Assembly: GCA_947448135.1 (NCBI GenBank)
Contig: CANFLZ010000008.1
Span: 1-64,000, forward strand
Source: Flavobacteriales bacterium
Lineage (GTDB): Bacteria > Bacteroidota > Bacteroidia > Flavobacteriales_D > Sanyastnellaceae
Reading direction: 5' to 3'
DNA: 64,000 bases
Position numbers and translations under genes: made by a program. Numbering within the stretch: the first letter of the stretch is position 1; every line of letters begins with the position of its first letter. Below, one piece after another: positions 7,377 through 17,709 of the stretch. The notes below the pieces were generated by a model. The model saw only the letters and a list, made by a program, of their open reading frames with translations. It was not told the DNA's origin and did no database searches.

Positions 7377-9831
7377 TATTTTCCAATTTAACGTCATTTT
7401 CTTCAAGGTCACCTGGTTCAGGAGTTTGGAATTCTTCTGTAGTTCCTGATTTTTGGAATGACAGCAACATCGCTGGCAATACTACTAAATTAGTAAACAT
7501 TGCACTCAAAAGAGTCAAGGCGGTAAGGATTCCAAGGGCTCTGGATCCATCAAATTGTGAAAATGCAAACATGCCAAATCCAAGGAATAGAACGATGGAG
7601 GTGTACAGAATGGAGGCTCCGGTGTCTTTTACAGCAATTAAAACGCATTCATACAAACTATATTTTTTGAGCCAAAGTTCCTGTCTGTATTTGGCCAAGA
7701 AATGAATGGTGTTGTCAACAGTAATTCCAAAAGCGATACTGAACACAAGAATAGTTGAGGGCTTCAACGGAATTCCAAAATAGCCCATCAATCCAGCGGT
7801 AATCAATTGAGGAATGATGTTGGGAATTAATGAAATGAAAACCATCCTCGGTGATTTAAACATCCATGCCATCATAATGCTGATGACAACAATCGCAAAG
7901 AGCATTGAGCTAAACAAATTCTCCACGAGGTAATTTGTTCCTTCTAAGAATACGATGGAAGTACCCGTGAAGAACACATTGAATTTATCCTTCGGGAAAA
8001 TGCTATCTACTTTGGGCTTTAAATCTTTGAGAAAAACATCCATTTCTTTTGTCCCGATATCAGCCACATGCGCGCTGACTCGCGTTTGTGATTTGGTACT
8101 GTCGATGAATGCTTTTTCAGAACCTTTTGCGCCATAATCAAACTTGAAAAATGGAGCGATGAAACTCTGCTCATTTCGTTTAATTAAATCATACCTTTCA
8201 GGATCACCGTTGTAAAAAGCTTGCCTAGCAAATTTGGAAGCATCAGCAATAGAAAGGCTTTTGGACAATTGCGGATACGTGGCAAGTGTGTCTTGTAATT
8301 GCGAAAGTTTTGCGATGACTTGCGGTTTTGTAATGACTCCTTCTTTTTTGCTCTGAATCATGATTTCAAACGGCATGACACCATTGAAGTGTTTTTCAAA
8401 CCATCTTAAATCGGTGATTACTCGATCCTGATCTGGCAAATCGTCGACAATATTTCCAGTGGTTTCTACCAATGTCATTCCATAAATGGATACTGCTGTG
8501 ATCAAAATTGAAACCCAGTATATCACCTTGCGGTGCTTGGTAATCGCCTTCACCAGACCTTCTAGTAATTTGTATAACCATTCCATGTCCATGTGCTTCA
8601 AGTGTCTTGGACCTGGAGCGGATGTGTAGGAAAACATAATTGGAAATGCAATCAAGGAGATGAAAAACATCAGCATGGAGTTTAGTGCTGAAATCACACC
8701 AAATTGCTTTAAAAGTTCACTATCAATAAAAATGAAAGTCGCAAAACCAACGGCAGTTGTGGCATTGATCATGAAAGATGCTTCACCCACTTTTTGGATC
8801 ACGCGTGCCATGGCGCGCATTTTATTGCCATGCAATACAAATTCCGAGTGGTATTTTGTTAGCAAATAAATACAATTGGGGACACCAATGACGATCATCA
8901 ACGGGGGGATCAATCCCATGAGCATGGTGATCGGATAATCGAACAATGCGATAGTTCCCATCGAAAAAATAACACCTATACCAATGATTAGAGTGCAAAT
9001 GATCACAGCTCTTATACTCCTGAAAAATACTAGAATCGAAAGAGCGGAAACCACCAAAGAAAGTATGGTGAAAAATTGCAGTTCTTTTTTCACTTTGGTC
9101 ATCATGGTGTTGCGCACAAATGGCAAGCCACTCACGTACACTGGAATTCTTGTTTTATCCTTGAATTCATCCGCCATTGCAACCATTCTATCGACAGCAT
9201 CCCCGCGATTTTTTGAATTGAAAATTTTGGGATTGATGAATACCATCAAAACTGTAGCATCGCTCTTCGCTTTGTACAATAAGCCTTCATAAAACGGAAG
9301 TGCATGAAGTTTTTTGTAAATGCTATCAACTTGAATTTGCGTCTTGGGAGTGTAGGGAACTATTTTTCTGAAGCTGAATTTGTAGGCTGTGTCACTGCGG
9401 TCAGTGTCCGTTTGAACAAGACTTTTGGAAATGATTGTGTCGGCATACATCTCGTATGCGTGAGCGATCGAAAAAACGCTGTCCACGATACAAACCTCGC
9501 TGGTGACAGTAACTCCATTTTCCTCAGAGGTTACGGGCACTTTTATTTTTTTCATATTCTCGCCCAGTGATTTCCAGGCATTGAAATTGGGTAATTCCCA
9601 AATTTCAGGATCATTGCATCCGAATACCAATACGTTGCCATCTTCGGAAAACTGTTTGGTGAATTTTTCGTAGGCAACGTAAGTGCTATCATCGTGAGGC
9701 AGTACCCCGGAAAATTGATAGCTCATGCGCACATTTCGAGCTTCCCAACCCATCCAAACGGTGAGTAGAATAAGCAGCGTTCCTAATGAAATTCTATTTC
9801 GTAAAATAAAACCAGCAATTTTTCCCCACAT
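7348..9831 (-). CDS. MMPL/RND-superfamily transporter
   Basis: An inner-membrane protein of 827 residues with the two-fold plan of the RND superfamily: one N-terminal helix (about residues 12-30), a large periplasmic loop, a helix bundle resembling a sterol-sensing domain (about 215-400), then a second copy. The second bundle contains FSIAFGITVDNTIHFLAKYR, characteristic of MMPL/HpnN-like exporters. Such proteins move lipids or hydrophobic molecules using the proton gradient; at 827 residues it is shorter than AcrB-type drug pumps and has no adaptor or outer-membrane factor gene next to it. It heads the unit that continues through two lipoproteins, rfbA and the polyprenyl synthase, which suggests envelope lipid or glycan traffic. 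The cargo is not predictable. It diverges from gdhA across 145 bp. Confidence 0.85.
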   Translation of the reverse strand: MWGKIAGFILRNRISLGTLLILLTVWMGWEARNVRMSYQFSGVLPHDDSTYVAYEKFTKQFSEDGNVLVFGCNDPEIWELPNFNAWKSLGENMKKIKVPVTSEENGVTVTSEVCIVDSVFSIAHAYEMYADTIISKSLVQTDTDRSDTAYKFSFRKIVPYTPKTQIQVDSIYKKLHALPFYEGLLYKAKSDATVLMVFINPKIFNSKNRGDAVDRMVAMADEFKDKTRIPVYVSGLPFVRNTMMTKVKKELQFFTILSLVVSALSILVFFRSIRAVIICTLIIGIGVIFSMGTIALFDYPITMLMGLIPPLMIVIGVPNCIYLLTKYHSEFVLHGNKMRAMARVIQKVGEASFMINATTAVGFATFIFIDSELLKQFGVISALNSMLMFFISLIAFPIMFSYTSAPGPRHLKHMDMEWLYKLLEGLVKAITKHRKVIYWVSILITAVSIYGMTLVETTGNIVDDLPDQDRVITDLRWFEKHFNGVMPFEIMIQSKKEGVITKPQVIAKLSQLQDTLATYPQLSKSLSIADASKFARQAFYNGDPERYDLIKRNEQSFIAPFFKFDYGAKGSEKAFIDSTKSQTRVSAHVADIGTKEMDVFLKDLKPKVDSIFPKDKFNVFFTGTSIVFLEGTNYLVENLFSSMLFAIVVISIMMAWMFKSPRMVFISLIPNIIPQLITAGLMGYFGIPLKPSTILVFSIAFGITVDNTIHFLAKYRQELWLKKYSLYECVLIAVKDTGASILYTSIVLFLGFGMFAFSQFDGSRALGILTALTLLSAMFTNLVVLPAMLLSFQKSGTTEEFQTPEPGDLEENDVKLENNENSLDSIE

Positions 9832-9936
9832 ATGAGCGATAGTCTAATGTATAGTGTACAAAGAAACGAAAGGAAAGTGAGCGAAATGAAATAAAAATCA
9901 TTATTTCATTGGGGATGACCAATGGGATATTTATTC

Positions 9937-9944
9937 TATATTCG
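9937..9944 (+). promoter_or_regulatory. Probable -7 element of gdhA (TATATTCG)
   Basis: TATATTCG differs from TAnnTTTG by one base. It lies 32 nt before the gdhA start, leaving a leader of roughly 27 nt. A TTG 25 nt upstream is a rather distant -33 candidate. The same TTCG variant occurs before the PDZ gene (36786-36793, minus) and the 1491-residue gene (31187-31194, minus). Confidence 0.4.
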
Positions 9945-9970
9945 CCCCGAATTTGATTCATTATAATTAA

Positions 9971-11326
<1,356 letters not shown>

Positions 11327-11352
11327 TTTTAAGATACAGGTGCCAAACCCTG

Positions 11353-11398
11353 GGAGCGTTTAACGCTCCGCATGAGGCGATCTTCGGATCGCCTTTTT
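11353..11398 (+). terminator. Tandem hairpins ending in a UUCG-loop terminator
   Basis: The first hairpin is GGAGCG (11353-11358) with CGCTCC (11364-11369). The second is GGCGATC (11376-11382) and GATCGCC (11387-11393) closed by the extra-stable C(UUCG)G tetraloop, followed by TTTTT at 11394-11398. Only the second has a U-tract, so it is the real terminator; the first may protect the gdhA mRNA 3' end. Confidence 0.88.
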
Positions 11399-11428
11399 GT
11401 TTAACTTCACTTCGTAATTTATTGAATC

Positions 11429-11878
11429 ATGCAAAACAAAATCACTCCCAATCTTTGGTTTACCATTCCGCAAGGAAATTTGTCAGAGGTCATACGATAC
11501 TATCAAACTGTTTTTGGGAATGAGTGGAGTAGTGGTCAGATTATTCCATTAGGTGAGACGCCAAGTGGGCTATCCGAAATGTGTCAAGTTCATTTGTTTG
11601 GTCAGAAATACTCATTGATTGCAACAGCGCAATTGCATCACTCATTTAATGATGCAATTTCATTGGTATTGACATGTGAGGACCAACAGGAAATAGATCG
11701 ATACTGGAATTATTTCACGGAAGAGGGGGAAGAATCCCAATGTGGTTGGTGTCAAGATAAATTCGGACTTCGTTGGCAAATAATCCCGAATAACCTATCA
11801 ATACTATTACAGAAACCCAATGGGTTTTCCGTGATGATGTCTCAAAAGAGAATTGTAATTGAAGACTACTTGAAGTAG
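11429..11878 (+). CDS. VOC-superfamily protein (PhnB / 3-demethylubiquinone methyltransferase-like domain)
   Basis: A small cytosolic protein of 149 residues with the vicinal-oxygen-chelate fold. It opens with ITPNLWFTIPQGNLSEVIRY, the usual first beta-alpha unit, and carries the typical second-half block QCGWCQDKFGLRWQIIP (about residues 107-123), which defines the PhnB/3-dmu-9_3-mt subgroup. Despite the Pfam name these are not shown to be methyltransferases; substrates are mostly unknown. It follows gdhA after a terminator and so has its own expression, and it ends 7 bp before the stop codon of the convergent rfbB gene, leaving no room for a separate terminator. Confidence 0.85.
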   Translation: MQNKITPNLWFTIPQGNLSEVIRYYQTVFGNEWSSGQIIPLGETPSGLSEMCQVHLFGQKYSLIATAQLHHSFNDAISLVLTCEDQQEIDRYWNYFTEEGEESQCGWCQDKFGLRWQIIPNNLSILLQKPNGFSVMMSQKRIVIEDYLK

Positions 11879-11885
11879 ACTTGCT

Positions 11886-12935
11886 TTACTTGTAATTCAG
11901 ACTATAAAACTTTTGATACTCACCTGAAGTTACAGCGTTAACCCAATCTTGGTTATTCAGGTACCATTGAATGGTTTCCTTTAAAGCTTGAGGGAAATCT
12001 TGAGTAGGCTTCCATGCCAATTCATTTTCCAATTTGGTTGCGTCAATGGCATAGCGTTGATCATGTCCCAATCGATCGGTTACATGCTGAATAAGCGATA
12101 TAGAATCTCCATTTTCCCGACCCAATAACTCATCGGTAAGTGTGCAAATTAATTTCACCAAGTCGATGTTTTTCCATTCATTATTTCCACCAATACAATA
12201 GGTTTCGCCCAGCTTTCCTTCGGATAATATGAGATCAATTGCGCGGGCATGATCTTCGACCCACAACCAATCTCTTACATTATTGCCAGCTCCATAAATG
12301 GGAATGTTTTTTCTGGTGACAATATTATTGACCACCAATGGGATGAGCTTTTCAGGAAACTGGTGTGACCCATAGTTATTAGAGCAGTTGCTGATCACTA
12401 CAGGAAGACCATACGTATCGAAATAAGCTCGAACCAAATGATCACTGGAAGCTTTTGAAGCCGAGTATGGGCTGTGCGGATTATAAGGTGTGGATTCAGA
12501 GAACATTCCCTGTTCGCCAAGTGAACCAAATACCTCATCTGTCGAAATGTGGTAGAATTTTTTGTTTCCAAAATTGTCTTTCCAGACAATTCTGGCAGCA
12601 TTCAATAAGTTGGCAGTTCCGATGACGTTGGTTTTTACAAAACTCAACGGATCATGAATGGATCTGTCTACATGACTTTCCGCAGCCAAATGAACAACAT
12701 GGGTAATTTGATATTTTTCAAAAATGGACAAAATGAATTGTTCATCCGTGATGTCGGCTTTTACAAATGTGTAATTCGGAAGCATTTGAATATCCTGTAA
12801 GGACATCAAGTTGCCGGCATAGGTTAGCGCGTCGATATTGATGATTTGATCATTCGGATATTGATGAACCAATCTTCTTACAACGTGGCTTCCAATGAAA
12901 CCAGCACCACCCGTGATGAGAATGTTCCTTTGCAT
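11886..12935 (-). CDS. rfbB: dTDP-glucose 4,6-dehydratase
   Basis: Second step of dTDP-deoxysugar synthesis: dTDP-glucose to dTDP-4-keto-6-deoxyglucose, with tightly bound NAD. The 349-residue short-chain dehydrogenase starts with the Rossmann motif ITGGAGFIGSH (7-17); HISTDEVFG (129-137) provides the Thr and the Asp-Glu pair specific to 4,6-dehydratases, and Y157-x3-K161 (YSASK) is the catalytic pair. It is the last gene of the operon that begins with ugd at 19020; its ATG shares one base with the stop of the TonB-dependent receptor upstream. The first enzyme of the pathway, rfbA, lies 5 kb further on in a separate unit. rfbC and rfbD are not in the window, so the final sugar cannot be named. 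Confidence 0.96.
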   Translation of the reverse strand: MQRNILITGGAGFIGSHVVRRLVHQYPNDQIINIDALTYAGNLMSLQDIQMLPNYTFVKADITDEQFILSIFEKYQITHVVHLAAESHVDRSIHDPLSFVKTNVIGTANLLNAARIVWKDNFGNKKFYHISTDEVFGSLGEQGMFSESTPYNPHSPYSASKASSDHLVRAYFDTYGLPVVISNCSNNYGSHQFPEKLIPLVVNNIVTRKNIPIYGAGNNVRDWLWVEDHARAIDLILSEGKLGETYCIGGNNEWKNIDLVKLICTLTDELLGRENGDSISLIQHVTDRLGHDQRYAIDATKLENELAWKPTQDFPQALKETIQWYLNNQDWVNAVTSGEYQKFYSLNYK

Positions 12936-14830
12936 TATTGAAGAATGAAATTAACTCCTACATTGATATATCGACCGGGCATGTACACTTTGCCTGATAG
13001 TTTGTAATGGAGGTCAGTGATGTTGGAAATATCAGCAAAAACCTTCCATTGGCGATTGATGTTGGCTTGTGTTCTCCAATCATAAACCATCGCGATTTGT
13101 GATTGCCCCATGCGCTGAAGACGACGAACGATAATCTGGTGCTGAAACATCTCACCCGTTCCCAAAGTCAGTTGATATCCCATTTGACTGGACAGGTGCT
13201 CAGACACGTACTTGCTTTTCATTCCTTGAGCATCAAAGCTATTGCTGAGCATAGTGGCTTTGAATTGCATCTGGTCGATTCGAAAAAAATCGTTCTTCGA
13301 AGAATTGCTCCATTGAGCCAGAATTTCAGCTCCGCCAAATCTACATTTTCCAACATTATTAGCCCAATATATGGATCCGAAGTCGCCATCAGGAACCAAC
13401 ACATAGTCTATTTGATTCGTTACATTTCTGTAAAAGTAGTTGCCTTGAATACCAAAATCATTTGATTTGTAGGTATAGCCAGCCTCTGCTGTAAATCCAT
13501 TTTCTAACAGAAGATTTGGATTCCCTTGATTGCCTTGTCCTTTGTAATATAAGTCGGTATAGGTTGGCAGTCTTGATCCTGATCCAGCGTGTGCATAAAA
13601 CAGTCCATTTCCTTTTTTGTAGTTGACGTCAATCGCAGGATAGAATTGAAGTTTGTTGTCATTGTTTTGAAATGCCTGTGTGCAGTATTGAACGTTCATT
13701 CCAACGATGATGCTGATATTCTTGATTTTCAAGAACCGTTGCTCGATATAACCGCTGTAAAATTGACGATCGTGCTTGCCCAGATTGTTGCTTCTAATCC
13801 AGTCATTTCTGTTTTCTATTCCAGTCCCAAATAGCCCCCAGCGGTTGGCAGTCGAAGCATGAAGTTCTATTCCACCGGTTGTGCTGAAGTGATGATTTTG
13901 GTAGTAGGAGGGATCGTCCTGAATGAAAACATAATGATCATGATTGTAACGGTAATAGACCCGAGGAACGATTTGCCAATTGCCGATTTTAGTTGCACCG
14001 TTGATGCCCGTAAAGTAAGTTTCTACTTGTTCTTTGGCTTCTTTATCCCATGGAGAGGCATAGAAATCTTTGGCTCCAAAAGTATTATTCAAATAACCGT
14101 TGATGATTTGTATTTGTGACTTTCCATCGTTACTTCTCCAACGGCTATTGCTGAAAATACTTTGTTGTTCGACACCTGTATTGTAGGCGTATCCATTGCT
14201 GTAAACGCGGCGAAACTGGACATTATTTCCCCATTGATTTTTCTTAAATCCCAATCCAATTTGCTGAATGTTGGAGATGTATTGTTCCCCGGAAACAGAG
14301 TCCTTTTGAAAATTACTTCCCCATTGCGATAGAACATTTACTTTTTGAGAACCTGGTTCAATGGTAACGATATTGATAGCACCGGCAAGCGCACCTGCTC
14401 CGAAAATTCGTGCAGCTGATCCTTTGTAAACTTGTATCGACGCAATTTGCGAAAGGTCAACGGGAAGATTCATTTGGTGATGCCCCGTTTGTGGATCGCG
14501 CATCGGAATTCCATCGATTAAAATCAAAATTTGATCAAAAGAGGCGCCATACAAACTGATATCGTTTTGGGCTAAAGGATTTCTGCTTCTTACGTCTACT
14601 CCGGCCACGGTCATCAACACTTCCGCTACATTTCTGGCGGGTAGTTTTTGTATATCTTTTTGGGTAATAACAGTGATGTTCCCCTCAACAATAGGGTTTT
14701 GCGGGGTTCTTTTGTCTTCTGTGATTACCAGGACATTGGCTGGTAAATCGATAGAAAAAACAGGTTGAGTTTGCGCAAATCCTAACCCGACCGTGCTGAA
14801 AAGCAGAGTGAAAATCAGTAATTTTTTCAT
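12935..14830 (-). CDS. TonB-dependent outer-membrane receptor, BtuB-like
   Basis: A 631-residue outer-membrane active transporter. A signal peptide (MKKLLIFTLLFSTVGLGFAQ) is followed by a plug domain at about 40-155 (NITVITQKDIQKLPARNVAE, LILIDGIPMRDPQTGHHQMN, IQVYKGSAARIFGAGALAGA) and a beta-barrel that ends in an aromatic-rich strand (GVNFILQ). There is no carboxypeptidase-like N-terminal extension and no SusD partner, and the length suggests a small ligand such as a cobamide or metal chelate; the substrate is not readable. What is unusual is its position: it lies inside the nucleotide-sugar operon, 11 bp after the tviB-like gene and overlapping rfbB by one base, so it must be co-expressed with polysaccharide precursor enzymes. 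Confidence 0.88.
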   Translation of the reverse strand: MKKLLIFTLLFSTVGLGFAQTQPVFSIDLPANVLVITEDKRTPQNPIVEGNITVITQKDIQKLPARNVAEVLMTVAGVDVRSRNPLAQNDISLYGASFDQILILIDGIPMRDPQTGHHQMNLPVDLSQIASIQVYKGSAARIFGAGALAGAINIVTIEPGSQKVNVLSQWGSNFQKDSVSGEQYISNIQQIGLGFKKNQWGNNVQFRRVYSNGYAYNTGVEQQSIFSNSRWRSNDGKSQIQIINGYLNNTFGAKDFYASPWDKEAKEQVETYFTGINGATKIGNWQIVPRVYYRYNHDHYVFIQDDPSYYQNHHFSTTGGIELHASTANRWGLFGTGIENRNDWIRSNNLGKHDRQFYSGYIEQRFLKIKNISIIVGMNVQYCTQAFQNNDNKLQFYPAIDVNYKKGNGLFYAHAGSGSRLPTYTDLYYKGQGNQGNPNLLLENGFTAEAGYTYKSNDFGIQGNYFYRNVTNQIDYVLVPDGDFGSIYWANNVGKCRFGGAEILAQWSNSSKNDFFRIDQMQFKATMLSNSFDAQGMKSKYVSEHLSSQMGYQLTLGTGEMFQHQIIVRRLQRMGQSQIAMVYDWRTQANINRQWKVFADISNITDLHYKLSGKVYMPGRYINVGVNFILQ

Positions 14831-14841
14831 AAAATAAAATT

Positions 14842-16140
14842 TTATAAACTCCAGTAATTCAAATCTTGAATTCGTGTTCGATACATTCCTTTGATGTCTA
14901 TGACAACCCCTTTACCATCTTTCATCAAAGATTTTAAATAGGCTTCATCGAGGTTGCAATATTCATTGTGGGAAACCGCGATGATAATAGCTTCGTATGT
15001 GTTAGGAGTGGCTTCATTCACCAAACTGAATCCATACTCATGTTGTAGTTCTGCGCTATCAGCATGTGGATCGATGATGTCAACTTGAACGGAGAAACTC
15101 TCTAATTCACGAATGATATCTACAACTTTAGAATTGCGAATATCGCTTACATTTTCTTTGAAAGTGGCACCCATGACCAATACTTTCGACTCAAGGGCAT
15201 TGCGTCCCATTTCCATGATTTTCTTCACGGTTTGCTTTCCGACGTATGATCCCATGGAGTCATTCACATAACGCGCAGATGAGATTACTTTGGAGTAATA
15301 GCCCATTTTCTTTGCTTTATATACCAAGTAATAGGGGTCAACTCCAATACAATGTCCGCCTACCAAACCGGGTTGAAATTTCAAGAAATTCCATTTGGTT
15401 CCAGCAGCTTCTAAAACATCATATGTGTTGATGCCCATGCGATTGAAAATCAAAGAGAGCTCATTGATAATGGCAATATTGACGTCGCGTTGTGTGTTTT
15501 CAATAATTTTTGCAGCTTCAGCTACTTTAATGGATGCCGCTCTGTGAAGACCAGCGTCGATAACCAGTTTATACACTAAATCAATTTGATCCAAGCTCTC
15601 TGCATCACATCCACTTACAATCTTTACAATGCTTCTCAATGTGTTGACTTTGTCACCTGGGTTGATACGCTCAGGAGAGTATCCTACTTTGAAGTCAGTT
15701 CCCATTTTCAAACCGGATAATTCTTCCAAGACTGGAACGCAATCATCTTCGGTGCATCCAGGATATACAGTGCTTTCGTATACAACGTAATCTCCTTTTT
15801 TCAACACCTTTCCTACGGTCTTTGATGCGCTGATGACAGGCCCCAAATCAGGTAAGTTCATGTTGTTGATGGGTGTTGGTACCGCAACTATGAAAAAGCC
15901 GACATCTTTCAAGTCTTCCAATTGATTGGTAAAACTGATGTCACATCCCTCAAAATCTTCTTTGGACAATTCGTTAGACGGATCGATGTGATTTCTCATC
16001 ATCTCAACACGTTCAGCATTGATATCAAAACCAACAACTTTGATGGTTTTCGCAAATTCTAATGCGATCGGAAGACCTACGTATCCAAGTCCTACTACAC
16101 ACAAACTTTTTTCTTTGTTGACTAATTGCTGGTAAATCAT
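14842..16140 (-). CDS. tviB: UDP-N-acetylhexosamine 6-dehydrogenase (TviB/WbpA type)
   Basis: Oxidises UDP-GlcNAc or UDP-GalNAc at C6 to the uronic acid using NAD, for capsule or O-antigen synthesis. The 432-residue product has the NAD motif GLGYVGLP at 17-24, the central VAEAAKIIENTQRDVNIAI helix, and the catalytic cysteine Cys264 in GLVGGHCIGVDPYYL. The ENTQRDVNIA sequence and the HCIGVDPYYL form separate it from the UDP-glucose dehydrogenase encoded four genes upstream, which has [10 protein letters not shown]. Whether the substrate is GlcNAc or GalNAc cannot be decided by eye. It is separated by one base from the acetyltransferase gene before it, with which it may form part of a WbpA-WbpD type pathway. 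Confidence 0.88.
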   Translation of the reverse strand: MIYQQLVNKEKSLCVVGLGYVGLPIALEFAKTIKVVGFDINAERVEMMRNHIDPSNELSKEDFEGCDISFTNQLEDLKDVGFFIVAVPTPINNMNLPDLGPVISASKTVGKVLKKGDYVVYESTVYPGCTEDDCVPVLEELSGLKMGTDFKVGYSPERINPGDKVNTLRSIVKIVSGCDAESLDQIDLVYKLVIDAGLHRAASIKVAEAAKIIENTQRDVNIAIINELSLIFNRMGINTYDVLEAAGTKWNFLKFQPGLVGGHCIGVDPYYLVYKAKKMGYYSKVISSARYVNDSMGSYVGKQTVKKIMEMGRNALESKVLVMGATFKENVSDIRNSKVVDIIRELESFSVQVDIIDPHADSAELQHEYGFSLVNEATPNTYEAIIIAVSHNEYCNLDEAYLKSLMKDGKGVVIDIKGMYRTRIQDLNYWSL

Positions 16141-16141
16141 A

Positions 16142-16720
16142 TTATTTATCTGATAAACAAGTTACTATTTCATTTTCTAAAAAATACATTTCTCCTGACT
16201 CAGGGCATTTTGCATGTCCGGTTTCATCGAAATGCAACTTATGTCCCATTTTGCTCATCCAGCCTTTATGGCGAGCCGGATTACCGATCATTAAAGCAAA
16301 CGCTTTGACGGGTTTGGTGATCACAGCGCCAGCTCCAATGAAGGCGTATTCGCCAATTTCATATCCGCAAACGATTGTTGCATTAGCTCCAACAGAAACT
16401 CCTTTTCGCAAAATTGATTGACGATATTCAGACTTGCGAACAACTGCGCTGCGCGGATTGATAACATTGGTAAATACGCAAGAAGGGCCCAGGAAAACAT
16501 CGTCTTCACAAATAACACCCGTATACAAACTAACGTTGTTTTGGACTTTCACATTGTTTCCCAATACAACCTCCGGACTGATCACGACGTTTTGGCCGAT
16601 GTTGCAATTTGTGCCAATTTTACAATTGGACATAATGTGCGAGAAATGCCAAATTTTGGTATTCTCACCGATAACACATCCGTCATCTACAAAAGCTGAT
16701 TCATGCGCAAAGTATCCCAT
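16142..16720 (-). CDS. wbpD: Hexapeptide-repeat N-acetyltransferase, WbpD-like
   Basis: A cytosolic trimeric left-handed beta-helix acetyltransferase of 192 residues. Hexapeptide turns (I/V-G-x-N-x-x) run from about residue 15 to 145: VIGENTKIWHFSHI, IGTNCNIGQNVVIS, VLGNNVKVQNNVSL, with the FLGPSCVFTNVINPRS segment that is characteristic of WbpD-like enzymes. WbpD acetylates the 3-amino group of UDP-2-acetamido-3-amino-glucuronate. The C-terminal extension (residues 150-192) holds a Cys-rich stretch with C-P-E. The gene overlaps the decarboxylase gene upstream by one base. The oxidoreductase (WbpB) and aminotransferase (WbpE) that should make its substrate are not here, so assignment to that exact step remains an inference. 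Confidence 0.82.
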   Translation of the reverse strand: MGYFAHESAFVDDGCVIGENTKIWHFSHIMSNCKIGTNCNIGQNVVISPEVVLGNNVKVQNNVSLYTGVICEDDVFLGPSCVFTNVINPRSAVVRKSEYRQSILRKGVSVGANATIVCGYEIGEYAFIGAGAVITKPVKAFALMIGNPARHKGWMSKMGHKLHFDETGHAKCPESGEMYFLENEIVTCLSDK

Positions 16721-17706
16721 TATTTGCGGTTGTAATTTTCGAAATTCTTGTGTTCAATTTTGTTGAGTTCCTCTTGGGTCAAGGTTTTAAAATAATCATA
16801 TGTTATTTTCAATCCTTCACTGCGGTGCACTTTAGGCTCCCAATGCAAAAGTTTTCTCGCCAAAGTAATATCTGGACGGCGTTGCTTAGGATCATCAGTA
16901 GGCAAAGGTTGATAAACAACTTTCTGATTGGTGCCTGTTAATTTGATAATCTCTTCAGCAAAATCTTTGATGGTGATTTCGTCGGGATTGCCAATATTCA
17001 CGGGCTCTGCATAATCGCTCATGAGCAGTCGGTAAATTCCTTCTACCAAATCATCCACATAACAAAAACTGCGGGTTTGAGAACCATCTCCAAAAATGGT
17101 CAGGTCTTCGCCGCGCAATGCTTGGCCAATAAAGGCAGGCAAAACTCGCCCGTCATTCAGGCGCATTCTTGGACCGTATGTGTTGAAAATTCGAACGATT
17201 CTTGTTTCTACTCCATGAAATGTGTGATAGGCCATGGTGATGGCCTCTTGGAAACGTTTGGCTTCGTCATAAACACCTCGTGGGCCAACAGGATTCACAT
17301 TTCCCCAATAGCTTTCCACTTGTGGATGTACATGTGGATCACCATAAATTTCACTGGTTGAAGCTACAATGATTCTGGCATTCTTCTCTTTGGCCAAGCC
17401 CAAGCAATTGTGTGTGCCCAAAGAACCAACTTTCAAAGTTTGGATGGGTATTTTGAGATAATCGATAGGAGACGCTGGAGACGCAAAATGGAGAATGTAA
17501 TCCAAAGGACCAGCAACATGAATAAACTTTGAAACGTCGTGATTGTAAAATTCAAATTGAGGCAATTTGAAAAGATGTTCGATATTTTTCAAGTCTCCAG
17601 TAATCAAGTTGTCCATTGCAACAACATCGAATCCTTCTTTGATAAAACGGTCACACAAGTGTGATCCCAAAAAGCCCGCGGCTCCTGTAATTAAAACTCT
17701 TGCCAT
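16720..17706 (-). CDS. UDP-glucuronate decarboxylase (UDP-xylose synthase)
   Basis: Converts UDP-glucuronate to UDP-xylose with NAD; a short-chain dehydrogenase of 328 residues. The Rossmann motif is [10 protein letters not shown] (7-16). The segment [10 protein letters not shown] (74-83) and STSEIYGDP (117-125) are hallmarks of the UXS branch, and the catalytic pair is Y146-x3-K150 in [19 protein letters not shown] is also typical of UXS. Its substrate is the product of ugd, the next gene upstream in the same operon (3-bp gap), so the pair should form UDP-Glc to UDP-GlcA to UDP-Xyl. It overlaps the WbpD-like gene by one base. Xylose in the surface polysaccharide is a direct prediction. Confidence 0.93.
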   Translation of the reverse strand: MARVLITGAAGFLGSHLCDRFIKEGFDVVAMDNLITGDLKNIEHLFKLPQFEFYNHDVSKFIHVAGPLDYILHFASPASPIDYLKIPIQTLKVGSLGTHNCLGLAKEKNARIIVASTSEIYGDPHVHPQVESYWGNVNPVGPRGVYDEAKRFQEAITMAYHTFHGVETRIVRIFNTYGPRMRLNDGRVLPAFIGQALRGEDLTIFGDGSQTRSFCYVDDLVEGIYRLLMSDYAEPVNIGNPDEITIKDFAEEIIKLTGTNQKVVYQPLPTDDPKQRRPDITLARKLLHWEPKVHRSEGLKITYDYFKTLTQEELNKIEHKNFENYNRK

Positions 17707-17709
17707 GGT

